Assembly: GCA_019661795.1 (NCBI GenBank) | Contig: JAIFWQ010000018.1 | Span: forward strand, 1-6,876 | Source of the DNA: Candidatus Parcubacteria bacterium | GTDB taxonomy: Bacteria; Patescibacteriota; Minisyncoccia; Phycocordibacterales; UBA6065 | Direction: 5' to 3' | Length of the DNA stretch: 6,876 bases | Shown: positions 1-4,480 of the stretch, piece after piece | Numbering within the stretch: position 1 is the first letter of the stretch | Layout: every line of letters begins with the position of its first letter | Translations under genes and position numbers: made by a program | The notes under the pieces: model-generated | Seen by the model: the letters and a program-made list of their open reading frames with translations, nothing else | What the model was told of the DNA's origin: nothing | Database searches by the model: none

Positions 1-629
1 TCCAGTATCTTTCGTCGGTGTCGTATTTCCTTTCCGGCGTCGTCGTATTCATGAACATATGCCTGCCGCTCCTGTTCTTCTATTTTGGCCTCATACCGGT
101 GAAGATCAGCACCATGCTCCTCGCTCTCGTATTCATCCCATACATGTTCCTCACCATGGGCGTGCTGTCGTCGACGTCGAACGACCGGTTCTCGTTTCGG
201 GCGCTGTCGTTCTCGCTTTCGTCCTTCTGGATCCATATCAAGGCCCTGTGGTCGGCCATGACGGGCCAGAAGGTCGGCTTCTCGGTGACGGCGAAAAAAG
301 GCCTTTCGGGCAATTTCCTGCGCCTCACGGCGCCGCATATCGGCTATATCGTCCTCGTCATCGTCGGCATACCTGTCGCCATACTGCGCGAAGGCATTTC
401 TGCGTCCGTGGTGAACAACGCCGCGTGGTGCATATTCAATGTCGGCATGTTCATACCTTATATATTCGCGTCCGCTCCGGAAGGATTGGTGAAGAGGTAT
501 TTCAAGAATAGCTACGACATCATGTTCATGCCCGACAAGGCCGTGATGGCCAAACTCAAGATCGTCGTCTCGCCCGAGACGCTCGCCGACATCGCGAAAT
601 CGAAATCAGCCGACCCGGCTATGAAATAG
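1..629 (+). CDS. Cellulose-synthase-like family 2 glycosyltransferase, C-terminal part (5' truncated by window)
   Basis: The frame is open from base 3 to the TAG at 627-629 and gives 208 visible residues. GTG at 18 is an internal codon, not a start: the upstream codons (Q-Y-L-S-S) continue the family pattern. About four membrane helices are visible, near residues 8-33, 38-55, 111-128 and 139-157. Between the second and third pairs lies a cytoplasmic stretch with V-G-F-S-V-T-A-K-K-G followed by G-N-F-L-R-L-T-A-P-H-I. That arrangement is typical of the end of processive GT2 synthases of the BcsA/CslA type, which extrude a beta-linked polysaccharide through their own membrane channel. The catalytic D, DxD, TED and QxxRW motifs would lie off the left edge. 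No PilZ (c-di-GMP) domain follows the last helix, only a ~50-residue polar tail. Polymer identity (cellulose, mannan or other) cannot be read from this part. The 3' end overlaps the convergent gene by 11 bp. Confidence 0.85.
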   Translation, partial: QYLSSVSYFLSGVVVFMNICLPLLFFYFGLIPVKISTMLLALVFIPYMFLTMGVLSSTSNDRFSFRALSFSLSSFWIHIKALWSAMTGQKVGFSVTAKKGLSGNFLRLTAPHIGYIVLVIVGIPVAILREGISASVVNNAAWCIFNVGMFIPYIFASAPEGLVKRYFKNSYDIMFMPDKAVMAKLKIVVSPETLADIAKSKSADPAMK

Positions 630-1224
630 GGGGCTGGGCGCGGTCCTCGATGAGCGAGTTTCGAAAATGAAGCGCGAACATCGTACCGTTCAGTATGAAA
701 AAGGCGACAGGAAGCGTCGCGATGATGGGCGTCCACTGGTCAACAGCGATGAGGTTGAATATGGATCCCATGAAAAAGAGCGTCCAGCCTTCGAGCTCGG
801 CGCCCTTGTGCCTTTCTTTATCTCGCGCCAGCTTTATGGCGCTCGGGATATAGCTTATAAGACCGATGGCCATAGTGAGGCCGAGGGCGATGAGGGGCTG
901 GTCGAAGAAGACCCAGCGTATCGACGAAATGATCGCCACGATGAGGGCCAATTTTTCGAGGACGCCCCAGCCTTCTTTTCCATAGATGAAAGCGAGCACG
1001 GTGATGAGGGCCGAGCCGATAACGTAGGCGAGGGGAACCCATACGGTCGTGCGCCCGCCGATCTGCCAGTATGAAAGGACTACCAGACAGTTAGAGAGCG
1101 TCCATATGAGCCATGACGCGCGTTCAGGGGCTGTTTCGCCGCGGATGACGGCTTTGGCATAGGGCGCATAGCCTGCCAAAGAGCAGGCGCCGCCGATGAG
1201 TCCTATGTATGAGAGCAACGACAT
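619..1224 (-). CDS. Seven-helix PQ-loop/SWEET-like integral membrane protein
   Basis: A 201-residue, very hydrophobic protein with about seven predicted membrane helices. Two related halves are visible. Each opens with a glycine-rich helix ending in a proline kink (G-Y-A-P-Y-A at 18-23, S-Y-I-P-S-A at 124-129). A basic loop and a tryptophan-bearing helix follow (A-S-W-L-I-W-T-L at 36-43, E-G-W-T-L-F-F near 145-151). This is the 3+1+3 plan of SWEET/PQ-loop proteins, but the diagnostic P-Q is P-Y and P-S here. PQ-loop families move sugars, amino acids or other small solutes; similar proteins without PQ are common in CPR genomes and have no assigned substrate. The ATG at 1224 has no Shine-Dalgarno, but a consensus TATAAT lies 25 bp upstream. 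Transport is inferred from fold only. Confidence 0.75.
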   Translation of the reverse strand: MSLLSYIGLIGGACSLAGYAPYAKAVIRGETAPERASWLIWTLSNCLVVLSYWQIGGRTTVWVPLAYVIGSALITVLAFIYGKEGWGVLEKLALIVAIISSIRWVFFDQPLIALGLTMAIGLISYIPSAIKLARDKERHKGAELEGWTLFFMGSIFNLIAVDQWTPIIATLPVAFFILNGTMFALHFRNSLIEDRAQPPIS

Positions 1225-1245
1225 GTATTCAAAATGGATACAGGT

Positions 1246-1258
1246 TTGTATTATACAA
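1246..1258. promoter_or_regulatory. Symmetric -10 region, candidate divergent promoter
   Basis: The sequence TTGTAT-T-ATACAA is a perfect 13-bp inverted repeat with a single central base. On the minus strand it contains a full consensus TATAAT (1250-1255), which would start transcription near 1243 and give a leader of about 19 nt for the membrane-protein gene. On the plus strand it offers TATTAT (1249-1254) or TACAAT (1254-1259), pointing to the secreted-protein gene with a leader of about 70 nt. No good -35 is visible on either side. Symmetric -10 elements that fire in both directions are known in bacteria. The same repeat could instead be an operator. Confidence 0.5.
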
Positions 1259-1333
1259 TGAATAAAATGATAGAAACAGAGCCCAACATTCGTATTACGA
1301 TTGAGAAGGCATTATTCGTTTAACAGAAAACCT

Positions 1334-1801
1334 ATGCGTATCGCAACATATGCGGGAGCGGCCGCTCTGGCGTTCGCTCTCTCGGTATCGGCGGCATTCG
1401 CCCAGATCTCGTCTTCGACGGCCTCTACGACCGTCCCTGGGGGCGGTTCGGGCTCTTCGACCGCCGCAAAAATTAGATGCGTCGGCGCGGCGGTCAATGC
1501 CCGCGAGCTCGCTCTCGACACGGCGGTATCGACGCACCTTCAATCCATAGCCACCGCTTATGGGACGCGCGCGACGGCGCTTCAAAGGGCGTACGCGGCG
1601 ACTTCGACCGTTTCGATCAAAAGAGACGCGAAAGCGGCGTGGGCGAATTTCGACGCTTCGATAAAATCGTCGTCGAAATCATGGCGCTCGGCGCAAAAAG
1701 CCGCGTGGACCCAGTTCAAGACGGCGGCGAAGGCATGCAAAGCTCCGGCATCCGTGCATGTCGATTCGGACAATTCAGAGCGCGAGATCCGCGGCGATTA
1801 G
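1334..1801 (+). CDS. Small secreted alanine-rich helical protein with two cysteines
   Basis: The 155-residue product starts with a clear Sec signal peptide: M-R-I, an alanine-rich hydrophobic core, and cleavage after A-F-A at about residue 23. A Ser/Thr/Gly-rich linker (24-47) leads to a helical domain bounded by Cys49 and Cys135, a plausible disulfide. Inside it A-x-K-A-A-W-x-x-F (99-106) recurs as Q-K-A-A-W-x-x-F (121-128), spaced like a helical repeat. The last ~20 residues are polar and acidic. Short secreted proteins of this build are widespread in Paceibacteria, and I know of no assigned function. I chose ATG 1334 because it gives a standard signal peptide. A TTG at 1301 would add 11 residues; the A-G-A-A-G-G at 1303-1308 lies within that extension and is too far from the ATG to be its ribosome site. 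It is divergent from the membrane-protein gene and convergent, 9 bp apart, with the hydrolase gene. Confidence 0.75.
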   Translation: MRIATYAGAAALAFALSVSAAFAQISSSTASTTVPGGGSGSSTAAKIRCVGAAVNARELALDTAVSTHLQSIATAYGTRATALQRAYAATSTVSIKRDAKAAWANFDASIKSSSKSWRSAQKAAWTQFKTAAKACKAPASVHVDSDNSEREIRGD

Positions 1802-1810
1802 TAAATAAAG

Positions 1811-2419
1811 TTAGATATTCCGTATATCGCTCACGATCTCTGGAAACTCTTCTTGCCAGATATGCTTTCGGCCGATGAGAGTTTTTTCTACCGCGCCAGG
1901 CAGGGCCTTCGCGTATTTCGCCATGTCTCTAAAATCGACGATCGGATCATCCGTGCTGTGATAGAGATATACGTTTTCGACCTGACGCGAGATGCGACTG
2001 ATATCTTTTTCAAGGCCAAAGCCGCCGTTGCGGTTCCGATCGCCTTTTAGACGGATTATAAACGGGGCGGCAATGAGCATGAGCGCCTTTATCTTTTTCG
2101 GAAAATCATTCTCGGAAAGATATTTCGCGAGAAAGATACCGCCGAGCGAATGTCCGACGAGCACGACGCCATCATGGAGAAAGGGTACGAGCTTTTCGAA
2201 CCAAATCCTCCAATCCGCATATAATGCATTCTCTTTGAGGGGCATTCTTGGATTGAAGACTTCGAAATCGCTGCCGAGTCTTTTTCCGAGCGTCTCTTTC
2301 CAGCCTAAAGACGATATGAAATCGTCCGCCTCCGCTTTCTCGCGCTTGAGCTCGGCGATATATGCTCTATATGGCCTCCACGGATCGCCGCCGTGGATGA
2401 CGACCACCTGTTTTTTCAT
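1811..2419 (-). CDS. Cytoplasmic alpha/beta-hydrolase, RBBP9/YdeN-like serine hydrolase
   Basis: The 202-residue protein has no signal peptide and shows the complete single-domain alpha/beta-hydrolase signature. The first strand ends in V-V-V-I-H-G-G (oxyanion-hole loop, residues 5-11). The nucleophile elbow is G-H-S-L-G-G with Ser91. The acid is in H-S-T-D-D-P-I-V (most likely Asp158) and the base is His186 in G-R-K-H-I-W. Its size and the D-W-x-x-W segment before the elbow (69-73) fit the RBBP9/YdeN group, whose substrates are mostly unknown (esters or amides). Nothing ties it to the secreted glycosidases except position and strand. The GH6 terminator separates it from the upstream genes, and it has its own extended -10, so it is probably a single-gene transcript. 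Confidence 0.85.
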   Translation of the reverse strand: MKKQVVVIHGGDPWRPYRAYIAELKREKAEADDFISSLGWKETLGKRLGSDFEVFNPRMPLKENALYADWRIWFEKLVPFLHDGVVLVGHSLGGIFLAKYLSENDFPKKIKALMLIAAPFIIRLKGDRNRNGGFGLEKDISRISRQVENVYLYHSTDDPIVDFRDMAKYAKALPGAVEKTLIGRKHIWQEEFPEIVSDIRNI

Positions 2420-2425
2420 GGATCG

Positions 2426-2434
2426 AGTATAGCA
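2426..2434 (-). promoter_or_regulatory. Extended -10 promoter for a leaderless hydrolase mRNA
   Basis: On the minus strand the sequence reads TGC-TATACT, an extended -10 (TGn) with a five-of-six hexamer. Placing the last hexamer base (2426) at -7 puts +1 exactly on the A of the ATG at 2419. No Shine-Dalgarno fits in the six bases between. The -35 position falls inside the upstream terminator stem and is not consensus, as expected for an extended -10 promoter. Confidence 0.6.
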
Positions 2435-2444
2435 GAAAGATAGC

Positions 2445-2472
2445 GAAAAGCGCCCCTCATGGGGCGCTTTTC
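2445..2472. terminator. Intrinsic terminator after the GH6 gene, bidirectional in form
   Basis: A perfect 12-bp stem (2445-2456 with 2461-2472) closes on a TCAT loop. It has a GCGCCCC core and A4/T4 flanks inside the stem, so it has terminator form on either strand. On the minus strand it lies 39 bp past the GH6 stop codon and just ahead of the hydrolase promoter. A second small hairpin (GGCTTG/CAAGCC, 2474-2490) sits between the stop codon and the terminator. Confidence 0.85.
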
Positions 2473-2510
2473 TGGCTTGTGCTGCAAGCCTTTGTGGGGG
2501 AATAGGAGAT

Positions 2511-4316
2511 TTAGTAGCCCGCTCTTTTGGCGAGGTCGAGGGCGTATTCAGGCCACCATGTTCCGGCGCTCGGGCCGCCGTTACAAGCGCCGTCGGATTC
2601 GCCCGGCTTCTTTACCCAGAGGAACGCGTCTATGAGAGCGTTTCCGGTCGAGAGCGTCGGCGCCTGGCCGAGAGCGCGTCCCGAAGGGTTGCACCATTCG
2701 CCGTTCGACCCGTTCCCGTTTCGGGACGTGTCGATGACGAAGTGCGCGTTTCCGGCGAGCTTCGATACGTTCGTACCGTAGTTCGCGTTGTCGCCCGTCG
2801 TCGAGAAGTTCGAGACGTTGAGAGCGAAACCGGCCGATCGGGCGACGCCCGCTTTCGCGAGGCGGTTCGCCATTTCGCTTTCGCCGATCCAGCCCGAATG
2901 TCCGGCGTCGACATAGACCTTTGTGCCGGGGTTATTGGCCTTGAAGATATCGACTGCCTGGGAGAGCATCGAATACCTTTCGGTTTTCTGGGAATCCGAG
3001 AGACAGTCTATGCTCGCGAGGCCGTCCGGTTCGAGGACGAGGATCGCCTTGCCCGAGCCGAGGCCCGTCGAGACGTTCCGTATCCATGAAAGATACTCCG
3101 AAGCGTTCGAGGCGCCGCCGGCGGAATACGATCCGCAGTCGCGGCCGGGGATGTTATAAGCCACGAACGTCGGGATCGAACCCTGGTTCGCTGCCTTGCT
3201 CATGGCGCTTTGAACATCGCTTGCGACGTTGGCGTTCCAGCCGCCGAGCCAAATGCCCGTAGACTGCGCGCCGATCTTGTCCATGATGGCCGCGTCGGTC
3301 GGACGGGAGGCCCTCCATGTATTCGCTTGGGCGAGAGCAGGGTTGTTCGGATCGACGTAAAGCTTCGAGCCCGAGGCGGTAATGATCGGGGTCGTCGCTA
3401 TGGTCGTCGCGGTTGTAGGCGCTGGGGCAGTCGTCGTTACGATCGGAACCGGCGTCGGTGCCGCTATAGGCGCAGTCTGCGCCTGTTTCGCGTTCACGTA
3501 GACCGGTATGTCCGTCGTCGCGATGATTTTGCCCTGATTGTCTTTGGCCGCGAGGTTAATAACGTATATGTTATTGCCTTTCCACGTCCAATTGGTGAAG
3601 TCGATGAGATTCTCCTTGTGAGGAGCGGAAACGTAGCTGTCGTACATCTCCGTCTGGCCGCCGCCGTCGACGGACCAATACATCTTGTAGGAGCCGAGGT
3701 TCGAGCCGAGGACGGCCTTGATCGGCTGTATGCCGGTCAAGTTAGAGCCTGCGGCAGGAGACCAAACTCGGATAGCAAGCCTTGCGGTTTCTGCCGGCGC
3801 TGCGGTAGCTGTTTGGCTAACCGTAGGGGCAGGAGCAGTAGGGTTTGTAAGAGGGTTTGGCTGCGCTGTGGGCGCGGGTGCCGGTGCAGGGGCCGCCGGT
3901 ATGATGGAGCCGTGCTTGATCGTCACATTCGTCTTCGCGATCTCATTGCCCGAAAGGTCTTGGGCGATGAAGCTGACGCTATACGTGCCGGTCGAGCTCC
4001 AGTTCCATCCGCCGAGGTCGACCATTGCTTCTTTGTGCGGATAGTCTGCCTGGCTGTCGTTCATCTTTACGAGGCCGCCGCCATCGACGGACCAGAACAT
4101 GCTGTAGTCGCCGAGGCTTTTGCCGTCGACGACCGCTTTGAAAGGCTGAACGCCTTCAAGGGATGCATTGTTCGCCGGCCACCATACGTTGACGGGAGCG
4201 GTCGCTGCATGAGCCGCTGTCGTCACGATGCCGGAAGCTGTAAAGATCAGGATTAACGCTAGTAATGACTTTCTCAAACTCAAAGGACCGAATAGTCCTG
4301 CAAATTTTCTTTTCAA
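2511..4316 (-). CDS. Secreted GH6 cellulase (probable endo-beta-1,4-glucanase) with two N-terminal repeat modules
   Basis: This 601-residue protein has a signal peptide (core 15-31, cleavage after A-H-A at about 37). Module 1 spans 42-134, a Pro/Ala/Thr linker 136-179, module 2 181-275, a second linker 276-317, and a GH6 catalytic domain 318-601. GH6 hallmarks are Y-N-I-P-G-R-D-C-G (Asp393), L-E-P-D-G-L-A (Asp431, the general acid), V-Y-V-D-A-G-H (Asp470), S-R-N-G-N-G and W-V-K-K-P-G-E-S-D-G (Asp575). Cysteines 394/438 and 542/578 match the family's two disulfides. The ~285-residue domain has endoglucanase size, like Thermobifida Cel6A or Streptomyces CslZ. GH6 inverts beta-1,4-glucosidic bonds. 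The start is uncertain: TTG 4316 is the first start after an upstream stop and lacks a Shine-Dalgarno, and internal TTGs (residues 12 and 14) would still give a signal peptide. It lies 164 bp downstream of the GH113-like gene on the same strand. Confidence 0.93.
   Translation of the reverse strand: MKRKFAGLFGPLSLRKSLLALILIFTASGIVTTAAHAATAPVNVWWPANNASLEGVQPFKAVVDGKSLGDYSMFWSVDGGGLVKMNDSQADYPHKEAMVDLGGWNWSSTGTYSVSFIAQDLSGNEIAKTNVTIKHGSIIPAAPAPAPAPTAQPNPLTNPTAPAPTVSQTATAAPAETARLAIRVWSPAAGSNLTGIQPIKAVLGSNLGSYKMYWSVDGGGQTEMYDSYVSAPHKENLIDFTNWTWKGNNIYVINLAAKDNQGKIIATTDIPVYVNAKQAQTAPIAAPTPVPIVTTTAPAPTTATTIATTPIITASGSKLYVDPNNPALAQANTWRASRPTDAAIMDKIGAQSTGIWLGGWNANVASDVQSAMSKAANQGSIPTFVAYNIPGRDCGSYSAGGASNASEYLSWIRNVSTGLGSGKAILVLEPDGLASIDCLSDSQKTERYSMLSQAVDIFKANNPGTKVYVDAGHSGWIGESEMANRLAKAGVARSAGFALNVSNFSTTGDNANYGTNVSKLAGNAHFVIDTSRNGNGSNGEWCNPSGRALGQAPTLSTGNALIDAFLWVKKPGESDGACNGGPSAGTWWPEYALDLAKRAGY
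3366..3491 (-). repeat. Pro/Ala/Thr-rich linker coding sequence 2 of GH6
   Basis: Residues 276-317 are almost entirely Thr, Ala, Pro, Ile and Val (P-T-P-V, T-T-T-A-P-A-P and similar runs). They form a flexible extracellular linker between module 2 and the catalytic domain. The DNA is correspondingly low in complexity. Confidence 0.75.
3492..3776 (-). repeat. Shared ~90-residue module, copy 2 (GH6 residues 181-275)
   Basis: This copy keeps the hallmarks G-I-Q-P-I-K-A, Y-K-M-Y-W-S-V-D-G-G-G, M-Y-D-S, A-P-H-K-E and W-T-W-K-G-N, and ends in P-V-Y-V-N. It is the most divergent copy: WWP has become W-S-P and D-Y-P-H-K-E-A has become S-A-P-H-K-E-N. The alternating hydrophobic pattern and conserved tryptophans suggest a beta-sandwich of Ig-like or carbohydrate-binding type. 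I cannot match it to a named family. Confidence 0.8.
3780..3911 (-). repeat. Pro/Ala/Thr-rich linker coding sequence 1 of GH6
   Basis: Residues 136-179 include an Ala-Pro run (A-P-A-P-A-P-A-P-T) followed by Pro/Thr/Gln-rich sequence. This is a typical extracellular interdomain linker between modules 1 and 2. Confidence 0.75.
3915..4193 (-). repeat. Shared ~90-residue module, copy 1 (GH6 residues 42-134)
   Basis: Hallmarks are V-W-W-P, L-E-G-V-Q-P-F-K-A, Y-S-M-F-W-S-V-D-G-G-G, M-N-D-S-Q, D-Y-P-H-K-E-A, G-W-N-W and a final beta strand V-T-I. Aligned by hand without gaps, it matches the copy at the end of the GH113-like protein at 47 of 90 positions. It looks closer to that copy than to its neighbour in the same protein. 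Confidence 0.85.
4024..4066 (-). repeat. Near-identical 43-bp DNA repeat, copy in GH6 module 1
   Basis: This 43-bp stretch matches 4602-4644 at 40 of 43 positions (direct repeat, same strand). It encodes the M-x-D-S-Q-x-D-Y-P-H-K-E-A core of the module (GH6 residues 84-98). Confidence 0.85.
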
Positions 4317-4379
4317 GTTGGTAAGGGAATTACCTTGCTAACGGAATTTCAGCCGGGGCGGTCATTCGGAAGCGCGGAG

Positions 4380-4407
4380 AGTATACAGGAACCCCTTTGG
4401 AAAGCAA
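4380..4407 (-). promoter_or_regulatory. Candidate sigma-70 promoter for the GH6 gene
   Basis: On the minus strand, TTGCTT (4402-4407) is followed after 16 bp by TATACT (4380-4385), the same -10 hexamer as in the hydrolase promoter. The predicted start near 4373 would give a leader of about 57 nt before TTG 4316. If real, GH6 can be transcribed independently of the upstream glycosidase. No strong minus-strand terminator lies in this gap, so read-through from upstream remains possible. Confidence 0.45.
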
Positions 4408-4480
4408 GATAACCTGCGGCACGGCCAAAGAGGGCCGTTTTAGGCCCCTATGGCTTGACGGAGGCGTTCGACGCCCGCGC

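Noticed and set aside
18..629. GTG at 18 as the start of a separate 203-residue gene
   Set aside because: The frame is open to the window edge and the codons before GTG fit the GT2 family, so the gene is simply cut off at the left.
3210..4256. Long plus-strand open frame (348 codons) opposite the GH6 gene
   Set aside because: It is rich in Arg, Cys and Val, has no domain sense, and lies antisense to a well-supported GH6 gene. It is a shadow of GC-rich codon usage.
4330..4365. Eleven-codon minus-strand ORF (M-T-A-P-A-E-I-P-L-A-R) in the predicted GH6 leader
   Set aside because: It could be a leader peptide ending 13 nt before the GH6 TTG, but it has no regulatory codon run, no ribosome site and no paired attenuator hairpins. 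An ORF this short is expected by chance.
4421..4442. Hairpin ACGGCC/GGCCGT followed by TTTT on the plus strand
   Set aside because: The T-tract points in the plus direction, where no gene ends. On the minus strand, the coding direction here, no T-run follows the six-bp stem, so it is not a convincing terminator for the GH113-like gene.
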